From: SIG78 sp036677805
GTDB lineage: Bacteria > Verrucomicrobiota > Lentisphaeria > Victivallales > Victivallaceae
Reading direction: 5' to 3'
DNA: 64,000 nt
Assembly: GCA_036677805.1 (NCBI GenBank)
Contig: JAVBVS010000027.1
Location: 9,921 to 73,920 of the forward strand
Made by a program: the position numbers and the translations under genes. A model generated the notes under the pieces. That model worked only from the letters and a program-made list of their open reading frames with translations. It was not told where the DNA came from and made no database searches. Positions 30,422 through 40,572 of the stretch are shown in pieces. Position 1 is the first letter of the stretch, and every line of letters begins with the position of its first letter.

Positions 30422-32290
30422 ATGGCCAAAAGTCAAGCATTCAAAGCCGAGGTCAAGCAGCTGCTCGATCTGGTGATTCATTCGCTCTACTCCAATCCCG
30501 ACATTTTTCTGCGTGAACTGATCGCCAATGCCGCCGATGCCATCGACAAGGCGCGCTTCGCGGCGCTGACCGATGAAAAACTGCTCCGGGACTGGCGCAT
30601 CGACCTCAATGTCGACAAGGATGCCAAAACCATCACCGTCGCCGACAACGGCATCGGCATGACCGCCGATGAAGTGCGCGACAACATCGGCACCATCGCC
30701 AAATCCGGCACCCGCGCGTTTCTCGAAAATCTCAAGCAGAGCAACACCGCCGGCGCGCCGGAGCTGATCGGCCAGTTCGGCGTCGGCTTCTACTCCGCCT
30801 TCATGGTCGCGGAAAAGGTTGAAATCGAAACCCGGCGCGCCGGCAGCGACGCTCCGGCCGTGCGCTGGACCTCCGACGGCGATCACGACTACACCATCGA
30901 AGAATCGCCGCGCACCGAACCCGGCACCACGATCACACTTCATGTCAAACCGGGCAAGGAAACCTACCTCGAAAGCTGGAAACTTTCCGAAATCGTGCGC
31001 AAATATTCGGATTTCATCGAATATCCGATCGTGATGCCCTATATCAAGACCAATGAGGACAAGACCACCAGCGTTGAAGAACGTACGCTCAATTCTCAGA
31101 AGGCGATCTGGCTGCGCCCGGCGGCCGAGGTCACGCCCGAGGAGCATGAAAGTTTCTTCGCCCACCTCGCCCACGGCGGCAAGCCGCTCGAAACCATCAA
31201 CATGAGCGCCGAAGGCACCAATGAATTCAAGGCGCTGGTCTACCTTCCCGAGCAGATGCCCTACACGATGTTCATGCCCGAATTGCAGAAGAAAGGGCTC
31301 CAGCTCTATGTGAAGCGGGTGTTCATCACCGACAATTGCGAAGCGCTGGTGCCGGATTACCTGCGTTTTCTGCGCGGCGTGGTCGACTCGAGCGATCTGC
31401 CGCTCAACGTCTCCCGCGAAATCCTGCAGGACAATCCCCTGCTCGGCAAGATCAAGCGCGCCATCACCGCCAAAGTACTGGGCGAACTCAAGAAAATGCT
31501 GGCCAACGATCCCGACAAATACCGCCGTTTCTTCAAGGAATTCGGCAAAATCCTGAAGGAAGGCATCCATGTCGACCCGGCCAATCAGGACAAGATCAAG
31601 GACCTTGCGCTCTATCAGACCATGAACGGCGCCGAGGGCGATCTGGTCACGCTCAAGGAATACGTCAACGCCATGCCGGAAGGCCAGGAACATATTTACT
31701 ACATCGTGGCCGAAAGCCGGCGGCTCGCACTGGCGAGCCCCGCTCTCGAAATTTTCCGCAGCAAGGGCTACGATGTGTTGCTGATGACCGACCCGGTGGA
31801 CGAGTTCATCATGCAGTCGATGTTCCAGTACGACAAGAAACATTTCAAGCCCGCCAACCGCGGCGAACTCGAAATCGACAAAGCTCCGGAAGCCGAGGAA
31901 CAGGCGCTCAAAGATGCGACGGAAAAGCACCGGAAACTCATGGATTACATTTTCGACCACCTCAAAGACCGGCTTTCGGCGGTGCGCCTGACCCGGCGGC
32001 TGACCGACAGCGCCTGCTGCCTGGTGGCCGACGCCGAAGGCATGAGTCCGCAGCTCGAACGCCTGCTCAAGGCGATGAACCAGCCGGTGCCGGAAAGCAA
32101 GCGGATTCTCGAACTCAATCCGAATCATGCGGTAGTCTCGACCATGCAGACGCTCTTCGAGTCCGATCCGGCCGCGCCGAAGCTCGCGCAATATGCCGAA
32201 CTGCTCTACAATCAGGCGCTGCTGACCGAAGGCAGCCCCCTGCCCGATCCGCTGGGCTTCGTCAAGAGCGTCGCCGAGCTGATGAAATAA
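30422..32290 (+). CDS. htpG: Hsp90 chaperone HtpG
   Basis: 622 aa, standard bacterial length. ATP-dependent chaperone dimer in the cytoplasm. GHKL motifs: NPDIFLRELIANAADAIDK, VADNGIGMT, GQFGVGFYSAFMVA; middle-domain catalytic Arg region LPLNVSREILQDNPLL; C-terminal dimerisation part intact. I chose ATG 30422 (GGAGG 11 bases upstream) over 30413, which is only 2 bases from the same GGAGG. Confidence 0.96.
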   Translation: MAKSQAFKAEVKQLLDLVIHSLYSNPDIFLRELIANAADAIDKARFAALTDEKLLRDWRIDLNVDKDAKTITVADNGIGMTADEVRDNIGTIAKSGTRAFLENLKQSNTAGAPELIGQFGVGFYSAFMVAEKVEIETRRAGSDAPAVRWTSDGDHDYTIEESPRTEPGTTITLHVKPGKETYLESWKLSEIVRKYSDFIEYPIVMPYIKTNEDKTTSVEERTLNSQKAIWLRPAAEVTPEEHESFFAHLAHGGKPLETINMSAEGTNEFKALVYLPEQMPYTMFMPELQKKGLQLYVKRVFITDNCEALVPDYLRFLRGVVDSSDLPLNVSREILQDNPLLGKIKRAITAKVLGELKKMLANDPDKYRRFFKEFGKILKEGIHVDPANQDKIKDLALYQTMNGAEGDLVTLKEYVNAMPEGQEHIYYIVAESRRLALASPALEIFRSKGYDVLLMTDPVDEFIMQSMFQYDKKHFKPANRGELEIDKAPEAEEQALKDATEKHRKLMDYIFDHLKDRLSAVRLTRRLTDSACCLVADAEGMSPQLERLLKAMNQPVPESKRILELNPNHAVVSTMQTLFESDPAAPKLAQYAELLYNQALLTEGSPLPDPLGFVKSVAELMK

Positions 32291-32353
32291 TCGTCAACCG
32301 GTCCGGGTTCCGGAATAAATTCCGGCATCCGGACTCCTCTTCCGAAAGGCGGA

Positions 32354-33553
32354 ATGATGCGCGGAAGGCCGATTCTGAAACTGCATGAAGTGCATTCGGG
32401 CAACCTCCTCGCGTTGCTCGCGACGCTGCAGGAACACCCCGGAGTGTCACGGGTGGAACTGGCGCGGCTCGCCGGATGCAACAACGCCGTGGTGACCCGT
32501 GCCGTTCAGGAGCTTTCCGTCCGCCGCCTGATTGCGGAAAGCGGCCGCACCGAAGGCGGCCGCGGCCGCCCCCGGACCGCGCTCCGGCTCGATTCCGACC
32601 GGGTGCGTTTTCCGGGCGTCAGTCTGGAGCCGGAGTGCATCATCGCCGTCGCCGCCGACTGGCATGGCGGCATTCGCCACCGGCTCTGCCGCCAATGGGC
32701 GGAGCGGCCGGGACGCGACGAATATCTGGCCGAACTCGCGCGCTTGACCAATGAGATTCTCGCGCATTGCGGAGTTTATGCCGGACCGGTCGGATTGGCC
32801 AAGTTCGGCGCCCTTTCGCCGGATGGGTATACCAGCGCTCCGATTGCGGCCTTTCCCGAACTGGCCTATCTGGATTGGAAGGAATTTTTCCAGAACCGGT
32901 TCCGGCGGCCGGCCACGGTCGGCGACCTCTCGCTCTGCCGTCTGCGCCGGACGCTCGGCCGCCACCCCCTGTGGCGCACCGGAACCTTGCTCTGGATCAC
33001 CGCCGATTTTACCGGCATCGGCACCGCGCTGGTGCATGACGGCAAGGTTTTATTCGAAAACCGCCACGGCGGCGAATTCGGCCACAACATCGTGATTCCG
33101 GACGGTCTGCCCTGTGTCTGCGGACGGCGCGGCTGCCTGGAAGCCTATGCCGCGCCGCGGGTGCTGCTGAGCCGGGCCCGCGAACTGTTGAACCGTCCGG
33201 ATTTAAGCTGGATGGAGCTGGTTGAAGCCTATCGTCAGACTGACAGCGCGTTGCGTTCGGCTTTCGCGCCGGAGTTCCGCCTGTTCGGGTTGACTCTGGC
33301 CAACGCCATCAACAATTTCCCGGTGGACACCGTAATCATTTCCGGCTCGCTGTCGCAACTTGGCGACGATTTTACCGCGCCGCTCACCCGGCTGCTCGGC
33401 GAAATCCTGTTTCCGGCCGCTTCCCGCCGGTTCCGGCTGGTCTGCGAGTCGCCGCAGCCGGACGATGGCGCCGCCGGAGCCGCCCGCCTCGCGGTTGAAC
33501 ACACTCTGGCGAGCTTCGCCAATTTTTCCGCCGCCTGCCCGGCGCAGGGATAA
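32354..33553 (+). CDS. ROK family protein (regulator/kinase) with HTH
   Basis: 399 aa. N-terminal winged HTH (SRVELARLAGCNNAVVTRAVQEL) with the GGRGRP linker, followed by a ROK sugar-kinase-like fold: zinc motif CVCGRRGCLEAY after GGEFGHN, and FPVDTVIISGSLSQL. The phosphate-binding DxGxT of active kinases reads TADFTG, so it is probably a NagC/XylR-type sugar-sensing repressor. It follows htpG by 63 bases. Target genes are unknown; nearby polysaccharide genes are candidates. Confidence 0.85.
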   Translation: MMRGRPILKLHEVHSGNLLALLATLQEHPGVSRVELARLAGCNNAVVTRAVQELSVRRLIAESGRTEGGRGRPRTALRLDSDRVRFPGVSLEPECIIAVAADWHGGIRHRLCRQWAERPGRDEYLAELARLTNEILAHCGVYAGPVGLAKFGALSPDGYTSAPIAAFPELAYLDWKEFFQNRFRRPATVGDLSLCRLRRTLGRHPLWRTGTLLWITADFTGIGTALVHDGKVLFENRHGGEFGHNIVIPDGLPCVCGRRGCLEAYAAPRVLLSRARELLNRPDLSWMELVEAYRQTDSALRSAFAPEFRLFGLTLANAINNFPVDTVIISGSLSQLGDDFTAPLTRLLGEILFPAASRRFRLVCESPQPDDGAAGAARLAVEHTLASFANFSAACPAQG

Positions 33554-33630
33554 AGCGAAAACCGCGAGCAACGCTTTGCGGGGGAGACGGGGTCCGCAAT
33601 CGCTTCACGATCAGAACCGATCTTTGAATT

Positions 33631-35244
33631 TCAGGCGTTCCGGGGCAATTCCACGGTGAAACATGTTCCAGCTCCGGGGGCCGCATCCAGCACAATGGTC
33701 CCGCCGTGGGCGTGAACCACCGCGTGGACCAGACTCAATCCCAGTCCGTTTCCGGGCAGATTCCGGCTGCTGTCGGCGCGGTAAAACCGCTTGAACACCT
33801 TGTCGCGGTCAACCTCGGCAATGCCGCAGCCGGTATCACAGATCTGAAAGACCACTTTTTCCGTCTTCGAGTGCAGCTTGACCGTGATCGTCCCGCCTTC
33901 GGGCGTGAACTTCGACGCATTGTCCAGCAGATTGGCGATCACCTGCTGCAACTTGACTTTGTCCGCCGCCATCCGCACCGGCTCCGCCGGCAATTCGAAA
34001 ATCAGTTTCTGCGATTTCTGCTCCGCCACCATGGCGAACAAAGCCAGGGCATGTTCGAACAGCTGCCGGACATCGACCGCAGTCCGGTTGAGCCGCGCCG
34101 CGCCGGACTCGGTCTGCGCGATTTCCAGCATCAGATTGATCAAGGTCAGCATCCGGCGGCACTCCTCGGCATTGTCCGCCAGCGTATTGCGGTAGGCCTC
34201 GACCGTCTGTTCGCCGGTCACGGTCAACTCCGCCCGCCCCAGCATCCGGGTCAGCGGCGTACGCAGATCGTGCGCGATGTTGTCCGAAATCGTCCGCAGT
34301 TCGGTCATCAGCATTTCAGTGTTGCCGATCATGGTGTTGAAGCTGTTGATCAAGCGTTGGACTTCGCTGCCCGCCCGCCCCGGCGCCACCCGCCGCGAAT
34401 AATCGCCGCGCGCAATTTCCTCGGCCGCCTGACTGACCTTTTCGACCTCGCCGAAAATCTTCCGCGCCAGAAACCAGCCGCCGAACATGCTCAATGCGAG
34501 GACCGCTCCGCCGACCGCCAGAAATACGACCACCGCCCGTTCCAGCGCCATGTCGTACGCATGCAGATTCGCGCCGGTAATCAGAATATTGCCGTCGGGC
34601 ATGATCCGGTAGGCGATGCGGATGCGGTTGCGCGCCGTCCGCACCACGCCGAACTGCATCCGGCGCGCGTCCATGTTGTAGTCGAACTTTTGAAACGCTT
34701 CCCGTTCAAACGCCTGCGCCGCCGGATCGGTCAACAGTCCGCGCTCGCCGTCCAGCAGCAGGAAATAGGTCCGACGGCGGCCGCGGCCGAACGGCTTGCC
34801 GTAAAATTCGGTCATGGTAAGTTCGGAGTGCGGGGGCCGCACAAAGGGCGTCGCGCTCAAAACGCCGCGTTCAAACCCGGTGAACCGGTAGAGCTGACCC
34901 TTGCGGCAGGCCAGCAGCGTCATGCTTCCGGCGCCGTCGGCGTCGCAGTAGAGCAGCAGCGGCTCCATCCCCGGCAAAAATTTCCGCGCCGCCACGATCG
35001 GGGGGCGTGCGCGTTTGTCGGCCAGATCGATCACCTCCAGCTCCTCCGGAGCCACGGCGCCGTTCAAATACTCGTATTCGGATTGATAATTGAGCTCCCG
35101 AAGCTCCCGGTCCATCAGGTCGAGATTGCCGATGCCCCACCCGGCATAAACGATAATGAAGATGGTGAGAAACGACACGGCGAACAAAACCGCGTACATC
35201 AGCGCAATGCGGGATTTCGCAGTTCGTGGCAACATTTTCTTCAC
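33631..35244 (-). CDS. sensor histidine kinase
   Basis: 537 aa, inner membrane. TM1 about residues 12-32, a periplasmic sensor domain of about 200 residues, TM2 (VVVFLAVGGAVLALSMFGGW), HAMP, then the H-box DNIAHDLRTPLTRM, N-box IANLLDNASKF, DTGCGI and GNGLGLSLVHAVV. The start GTG at 35244 overlaps the response-regulator stop (GTGA); an ATG at 35235 is the alternative. Together with the regulator it lies divergent to the arn operon and may control it, as PmrB and PhoQ do in enterobacteria. Confidence 0.9.
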   Translation of the reverse strand: MKKMLPRTAKSRIALMYAVLFAVSFLTIFIIVYAGWGIGNLDLMDRELRELNYQSEYEYLNGAVAPEELEVIDLADKRARPPIVAARKFLPGMEPLLLYCDADGAGSMTLLACRKGQLYRFTGFERGVLSATPFVRPPHSELTMTEFYGKPFGRGRRRTYFLLLDGERGLLTDPAAQAFEREAFQKFDYNMDARRMQFGVVRTARNRIRIAYRIMPDGNILITGANLHAYDMALERAVVVFLAVGGAVLALSMFGGWFLARKIFGEVEKVSQAAEEIARGDYSRRVAPGRAGSEVQRLINSFNTMIGNTEMLMTELRTISDNIAHDLRTPLTRMLGRAELTVTGEQTVEAYRNTLADNAEECRRMLTLINLMLEIAQTESGAARLNRTAVDVRQLFEHALALFAMVAEQKSQKLIFELPAEPVRMAADKVKLQQVIANLLDNASKFTPEGGTITVKLHSKTEKVVFQICDTGCGIAEVDRDKVFKRFYRADSSRNLPGNGLGLSLVHAVVHAHGGTIVLDAAPGAGTCFTVELPRNA

Positions 35245-35909
35245 TCCAGTACGTACCCGAAGCCGCGAACCGTATGGATCATTTTGGTTTCAAAAGGCTT
35301 GTCTACTTTTTCCCGAAGCCGGAAAATGCCGGCTTCGACGATGTTGCTCTGGGTGTCGAAGTTGTATTCCCAGACATGTTCGAGAATGGTGGTTTTGGAA
35401 ACCACCCGCCCGTGATTGCGCATCAGGTATTCCAGCAGCTGAAACTCCAGCGGCTGAAGATCGACCGCCTGCCCCGCCCGGGTCACTTTGCGGGCGATCA
35501 GATCGAGCGTCAGATCGCCGACCACCAGCGTCGTCGGCTCGGCGGCGCTGCTCGTCCGGCGCAACAGCGCCTGGACCCGCGCCAGCAGTTCGGCAAAGGA
35601 AAACGGCTTGGACAGATAATCGTCGCCGCCCTTTTCCAGCCCCTTGATCTTGCTCTCCACCGAATCCCGCGCGCTGAGAACGATGATCGGCAATGTCAGC
35701 CGGGCCGCCCGAATTTCCTCGATCACCGAAAAACCATCGAGCTTGGGCAACATGATATCGATAATTGCCAGATCGAACGATTCCGCCCGGGCTTTGAACA
35801 GACCGTCCAACCCGTCCGTCGCATGGCAGGTCCGGAATCCGGACTGAGCCAGACCTTTGGCCACGAATTCCGCGGTCTTGAGGTCATCCTCGATCAATAA
35901 AATTCGCAT
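35241..35909 (-). CDS. OmpR/PhoB-family response regulator
   Basis: 222 aa. Receiver with acidic pocket (LLIEDD), phospho-Asp in LAIIDIMLPKLDG, and Lys in DDYLSKPFSF; C-terminal winged-helix DNA-binding domain (LEFQLLEYLMRNHGRVVSKT, SNIVEAGIFRLREKVD). Start MRILLIEDD at 35909. Partner of the overlapping kinase gene. The 225-base gap to arnT on the other strand should hold its own promoter and any arn operator. Confidence 0.93.
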   Translation of the reverse strand: MRILLIEDDLKTAEFVAKGLAQSGFRTCHATDGLDGLFKARAESFDLAIIDIMLPKLDGFSVIEEIRAARLTLPIIVLSARDSVESKIKGLEKGGDDYLSKPFSFAELLARVQALLRRTSSAAEPTTLVVGDLTLDLIARKVTRAGQAVDLQPLEFQLLEYLMRNHGRVVSKTTILEHVWEYNFDTQSNIVEAGIFRLREKVDKPFETKMIHTVRGFGYVLE

Positions 35910-36134
35910 GAGCTTCCCCTGTTCCTTACCCGGCGGCGCACCGCTCCCCTTCCTGCCGGGAGCGCCGTCGGGCTTCGCGGTATTTTCAGTAATATAGCAC
36001 CGCCCGGACCTTTTGCCATTTGCCATCCAATATTAACAAGAAATAATTTTCAGCTCATATTTCGATAACCTCGCCGCGGTATTGTGAAATATTATGGTGC
36101 ATAAATCTCCACAACGAACGCTGGACGGGGGAAA
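35910..36134. promoter_or_regulatory. divergent regulatory region between two-component system and arn operon
   Basis: 225 bases. AT-rich core around 36025-36110. A -10-like TATATT (minus strand, 35991-35996) faces the regulator gene, and GGGGGAAA lies just before the arn ATG. I could not identify a convincing direct-repeat OmpR-type site by eye. Confidence 0.45.
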
Positions 36135-37625
36135 ATGACGGCAAAACAGGCATGGTGGTGGGTATTGCTCCTCGGCTTGCTTCTCTTTCTGCCGGGCATC
36201 GCCGTTTCGGAGCTCCAGAGCGGCGATGAAACCCGGGTGGCCGGAATCGCCGCCGAAATGTTCGTCGAACACGAATATCTGCTGCCTCAGCTCGACGGCC
36301 AGCCTTTTCTCGAATATCCGCCGCTCTATTACCAGATCACTGCGCTGAGTTACAGCATTTTCGGCCTCAACACCTTCGCCGCGCGGCTGCCGGCGGCCAT
36401 TTTCGGCATCGGCGGCATGCTTCTGATCTTCGGCTTCGGTCTGAAATTGAAATTTTCTCCCGGTGCGGCGCTGTTTTCCGCCCTGTTGCTGGCCACCGGC
36501 GCCCAATATTACAGCTATGCGGGCAAATGCATGGTCGACATGGGATTGGCCTTTTTCATCCTGTTGGCGATCTTCGGCTTTTACGGTTATGTCGAAACCG
36601 CCGGCAAAAAACGCTTTGCCTGGCTGGCGCTGTATGCGCTCGGCATGGCCGGCGGCATCGGCGTCAAGGGGATCATCGGCATCGCCCTGCCCGCCGCCGT
36701 TCTGGGCGGCTGGCTGCTGCTGCGCGACTGGCGCGAACGGCGGCTGTCCTGGCGGTGCTATCTGGCGCTGGGCGGCGGAGCGGCATTCGCGCTGGGAGCC
36801 GCCATCCTCTGGTATGCGGCCATTTTTTACCACTGCGGCGAAGCGCTGTTCCACGAAGCGTGGTATGTCAACAACGTCGGCCGCTTTACCGGCAGCCAGG
36901 GCGATCATGTCGAAGGCTGGTACTATTATCTGCTCAAACTGCCGGAACTCTTCCAGCCCTGGCTCGTGGTGTTGGTCGCCGCATTGTGGTCCGCCTGGCG
37001 TCAGGTGCGCCGCAACGGCAGCGATTCGCGCCTGCTGCTGCTGCTTTTCCTGATGCTCCCCTTTCTGGCGCTGTCGGTCGCCTCAAGCAAACGGATCGTT
37101 TATCTGCTGCCGCTCTACGCCGCCTGCGCACTGCTCTGCGGCGCATTCTGGTGCGATTTCCCGATGGCATGGCGGCTGCGCCTCAGGCAATGGCTGGAAC
37201 GGCGGCGGCTTCTGCCGCTGACCATCGCCAATATCTTCCTGATGCTGGCGGCGGCGGCGTTGCTGCTGACCGGGCTCAATGCCGCCTACAATCGCTGGCT
37301 CAATGAAGACAAGTCCCTGCGTCCGCTGTTCGCCGAATGCGCCGCGCTGGAGCAAAGCGGCCGCCGGGTGGTGCTGGCCACCACCGCGGAACGGACCCGG
37401 GGAGCCGCCTATTTTTATCTGCAACATCATCTGCCCAGTATCGGCAGGACCACAGCCCCGCCGCCGCCGGGAGAAGTCCGCGTCTACCGCTCGGATGAAC
37501 CGCTCCCGAATGCCCGGCTGTTTGCCGACCGTCACCAGCTCGTGGATGGAAACCATCCCCGACCGGCGGCGCAACCCGGCGAGCCGACTTTGCAAAATCA
37601 GCAACCGAAAGGACAAACCCCATGA
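36135..37625 (+). CDS. arnT: ArnT-like lipid-linked glycosyltransferase (GT83/GT39)
   Basis: 496 aa, 11-12 hydrophobic helices with a soluble C-terminal tail. The first periplasmic loop has SGDETRVAGIAAEM, matching the DETRYA motif of ArnT, and LEYPPLYYQ follows. Expected to move 4-amino-4-deoxy-L-arabinose from undecaprenyl phosphate to lipid A. First gene of the arn cluster; the stop overlaps arnC (ATGA). The tail is shorter than in the enterobacterial enzyme. Confidence 0.8.
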   Translation: MTAKQAWWWVLLLGLLLFLPGIAVSELQSGDETRVAGIAAEMFVEHEYLLPQLDGQPFLEYPPLYYQITALSYSIFGLNTFAARLPAAIFGIGGMLLIFGFGLKLKFSPGAALFSALLLATGAQYYSYAGKCMVDMGLAFFILLAIFGFYGYVETAGKKRFAWLALYALGMAGGIGVKGIIGIALPAAVLGGWLLLRDWRERRLSWRCYLALGGGAAFALGAAILWYAAIFYHCGEALFHEAWYVNNVGRFTGSQGDHVEGWYYYLLKLPELFQPWLVVLVAALWSAWRQVRRNGSDSRLLLLLFLMLPFLALSVASSKRIVYLLPLYAACALLCGAFWCDFPMAWRLRLRQWLERRRLLPLTIANIFLMLAAAALLLTGLNAAYNRWLNEDKSLRPLFAECAALEQSGRRVVLATTAERTRGAAYFYLQHHLPSIGRTTAPPPPGEVRVYRSDEPLPNARLFADRHQLVDGNHPRPAAQPGEPTLQNQQPKGQTP

Positions 37626-38587
37626 ATTGCGAACCGGAATTGTCCGTCGTGATTCCCGTCTATAACGAAGCGGAGAATCTGCCCGAACTCCTGAAACGCA
37701 TCTTAGCGACCTGCGACAGCCTCAATACCGGCTATGAAATCGTGCTCGTCGACGACGGCAGCGGCGATGCTTCGCAACTGCTGCTCTGTGAGGCGGCCGA
37801 GAAAAATCCCGGCAAGGTGGTGGCAGTCATCCTGTCGACCAACTTCGGCCAGCATGCCGCGGTGACCGCCGGATTGGAAGTGGCGACCGGGAAATATATC
37901 ATCACCATGGACGCCGATCTCCAGAATCCCCCGGAAGAAATTCCCAAACTGCTGGAAAAGCTCCGCGAAGGCTATGATGTGGTCGGTTCCATCCGCGAAA
38001 ACCGCAAGGACACCATTTTCCGCAAGCTCGCTTCCAAACTGGTCAACCGCATGGTGCGCAAGCTCTGCCGCGGCCGGGCGATGCAGGATTACGGCTGCAT
38101 GCTCCGCGGCTACAGCCGCCCGGTGGTCGACGCGCTGCTGCGCTGCCACGAACACGAAAAATTTATTCCGATGCTGGCGATGTCCTTCGGCCGCCGGGTG
38201 ACGGAAATTCCGGTGAAACACGCCGAACGCAGTGCCGGCGAGTCGAAATACAATTTCTGGAAACTGATCTCTCTGCAGTATGATCTGCTGACCGGAACGT
38301 CGATCTTTCCGCTCCGGCTGCTGACCATTTTCGGTTTTCTGATTGCGCTGCTCGGCATTATTTTCGGGGTGGTGATCTTCATCATTTCACAATTGGACAA
38401 AGACTGGGGCGCGCAGGGGATTTTCGCGCTGTTCGCCATCCAGTTCGTCTTTACCGGCGGGATGCTGGCGGCGTTGGGGCTGATCGGAGAATACATCGGC
38501 AAGATCCATCTCAACACCCGCGCCCGGCCGCAATATTTCATCGAATACGTCCAAGGAAAAACTTATCAACCGGGAGAACGGAAATGA
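37622..38587 (+). CDS. arnC: undecaprenyl-phosphate 4-deoxy-4-formamido-L-arabinose transferase
   Basis: 321 aa GT2 enzyme. Catalytic domain SVVIPVYNEAENLPELL, metal site TMDADLQNPPEEIP, then VGSIRENRKDTIFRKLASKL and MQDYGCMLRGYSR, all ArnC-like. Two C-terminal helices anchor it to the inner membrane. Attaches the formamido sugar to undecaprenyl phosphate. Overlaps arnT and arnA by 4 bases each. Confidence 0.93.
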   Translation: MNCEPELSVVIPVYNEAENLPELLKRILATCDSLNTGYEIVLVDDGSGDASQLLLCEAAEKNPGKVVAVILSTNFGQHAAVTAGLEVATGKYIITMDADLQNPPEEIPKLLEKLREGYDVVGSIRENRKDTIFRKLASKLVNRMVRKLCRGRAMQDYGCMLRGYSRPVVDALLRCHEHEKFIPMLAMSFGRRVTEIPVKHAERSAGESKYNFWKLISLQYDLLTGTSIFPLRLLTIFGFLIALLGIIFGVVIFIISQLDKDWGAQGIFALFAIQFVFTGGMLAALGLIGEYIGKIHLNTRARPQYFIEYVQGKTYQPGERK

Positions 38588-40566
38588 AGGCTGTCGTACT
38601 CGCTTATCACAACATCGGCTGCATCGGCATCGAGGAACTGCTCCATGCCGGGATCGAAATCCAGGCCGTTTTCACGCATAAGGACAATCCGAACGAAAAT
38701 CTCTGGTTCCGCTCGGTGGCGGAGCTGGCCGCGCATAAGCAGCTCCCGGTCTTTTCGCCGGAGGACATCAATCACCCGCTGTGGGCGGCGCGGATCAAAG
38801 CGATGCAACCGGATGTGATCTTCTCCTTCTACTACCGCAACATGGTCAAGCCGGAATTGCTCGACATCCCCGCCGCCGGCTGCATCAATCTGCACGGTTC
38901 GCTGCTGCCACAATACCGGGGCCGGGTGCCGCTCAACTGGGCGCTCGTCAACGGCGAAAAAGAAACCGGCGTCACCCTCCATTACATGACCGCCAAACCC
39001 GACGCCGGCGACATCATCGCACAACAGGCGATCGCCATCGGCGACAATGACACGGCCTACGATCTGCATTGCAAGGCCGCCGACGCCGCCCGCGAGCTCC
39101 TGAAGGCGACTCTGCCCGCGATCAAGAACGGCACCGCGCCGCGCACGCCGCAGGATGAAAGCAAGGCCAGCTACTTCCATGGCCGCAAGCCCGAAGACGG
39201 ATTGATCGACTGGAGCAAGTCCGCCGATGAAATCCGCAATCTCGTGCGCGCGGTGACCCGGCCCTATCCCGGCGCTTTCACCTATTACGCCGCCAAAAAA
39301 TACCTGATCTGGCAGGTCGCCAAAACCGCTAATGCCGCCGGCGCCAAACCCGGCACGATCATCACCACCGATCCGCTGGTGATCGCCGCCGGACGCGATG
39401 CGGTCAAGGTCGAATTCGGCCAGCAGGAAGGCGGCTTGTACAGTTCCGGCAGCCAGCTGGCGCGAGATTCGCGCTTCGTCGAAAGCATGACCTTCACCAA
39501 CAGCGAACGCCCGGCGCGCAAGGAACGCAAAAAAGTGTTGATCCTCGGGGTCAACGGCTTTATCGGCAGCGCCATCAGCGAACGGCTGCTGGCCGACGGC
39601 AAGTATGAAATCTACGGCATGGACCTGCGCTGCGATTATATCGCCAATCTGCTGGACCACCCCAACTTCCACTTTTTCGAAGGCGACATCCAGATCAACC
39701 GCGAATGGATCGAGTACCACATCCGCAAGTGCGACATCGTGCTGCCGCTGGTCGCGATCGCGACGCCGATCGAATACACCCGCAATCCGCTGCGCGTGTT
39801 CGAGCTTGATTTTGAAGAAAACCTCCGCATCGTGCGTTTGTGCCACAAGTACAACAAGCGCATCCTGTTTCCGTCGACCTCGGAAGTCTACGCCATGTGC
39901 GACGACGAAAATTTCGACGAAGACAATTCGCGGCTGATCCTCGGCCCGATCCGGATGCAGCGCTGGATTTATTCGTGCAGCAAGCAGATGCTCGACCGGG
40001 TGATCTGGGCTTATGGCACCAAGGGTCTCAAATTCACGCTGTTCCGTCCTTTCAACTGGATGGGACCCAAGCTCGACAGCCTGAATTCGGCCCGCCTCGG
40101 CAGTTCCCGCGCGATCACCCAGCTGATTCTGAACCTGGTCCAGGGCAATCCGATCCAACTGATCGACGGCGGCTTGCAGAAGCGCTGCTTCACCCATGTC
40201 ACCGACGGGATCGAATGCCTCTTCCGCATCGTCGAAAATCAGGATAACCGCTGCGACGGCAAAATCATCAACATCGGCAATCCCGACAATGAAGCCAGCA
40301 TCCGCGACCTGGCCGAAATTCTGGTCCGGCTCTTCGACAAGCATCCGCTGCGCAATCAATTCCCGGCCTTCGCCGGCTTCAAGGAAGTCGAAAGCGGCAG
40401 CTTCTACGGTGAAGGCTATCAGGATTGCCAGCACCGCAAGCCGAGCATCAAGAACGCCTGGCGTTACTGCGACTGGAAGCCGGTGGTCAAGCTGGAAGAT
40501 TCGATCGCGGAAACGCTCGACTTCTTCCTCGCCCAGGCGGTGGAAAGCGGCGAATTCACCCGGTAG
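38584..40566 (+). CDS. arnA: bifunctional UDP-Ara4N formyltransferase / UDP-GlcA C4 decarboxylase
   Basis: 660 aa, both domains complete. N-terminal formyltransferase (1 to about 300): INLHGSLLPQYRGR with catalytic Asn/His, and AGDIIAQ with the Asp. C-terminal SDR decarboxylase (about 315-660): VLILGVNGFIGSAI, PSTSEVYAMC with the Ser-Glu pair, QKRCFTHVTDGIE, and GYQDCQHRKPSIKNA with the key Arg. Makes UDP-4-keto-pentose and formylates UDP-Ara4N. No ugd gene in the window. Confidence 0.95.
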   Translation: MKAVVLAYHNIGCIGIEELLHAGIEIQAVFTHKDNPNENLWFRSVAELAAHKQLPVFSPEDINHPLWAARIKAMQPDVIFSFYYRNMVKPELLDIPAAGCINLHGSLLPQYRGRVPLNWALVNGEKETGVTLHYMTAKPDAGDIIAQQAIAIGDNDTAYDLHCKAADAARELLKATLPAIKNGTAPRTPQDESKASYFHGRKPEDGLIDWSKSADEIRNLVRAVTRPYPGAFTYYAAKKYLIWQVAKTANAAGAKPGTIITTDPLVIAAGRDAVKVEFGQQEGGLYSSGSQLARDSRFVESMTFTNSERPARKERKKVLILGVNGFIGSAISERLLADGKYEIYGMDLRCDYIANLLDHPNFHFFEGDIQINREWIEYHIRKCDIVLPLVAIATPIEYTRNPLRVFELDFEENLRIVRLCHKYNKRILFPSTSEVYAMCDDENFDEDNSRLILGPIRMQRWIYSCSKQMLDRVIWAYGTKGLKFTLFRPFNWMGPKLDSLNSARLGSSRAITQLILNLVQGNPIQLIDGGLQKRCFTHVTDGIECLFRIVENQDNRCDGKIINIGNPDNEASIRDLAEILVRLFDKHPLRNQFPAFAGFKEVESGSFYGEGYQDCQHRKPSIKNAWRYCDWKPVVKLEDSIAETLDFFLAQAVESGEFTR

Positions 40567-40572
40567 CGGTTC

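Noticed and set aside
30398..32191. 597-codon minus-strand ORF
   Set aside because: Antisense shadow of htpG.
38566..40434. 622-codon minus-strand ORF
   Set aside because: Antisense to arnA, whose two domains are unambiguous; the translation has no recognisable domain.
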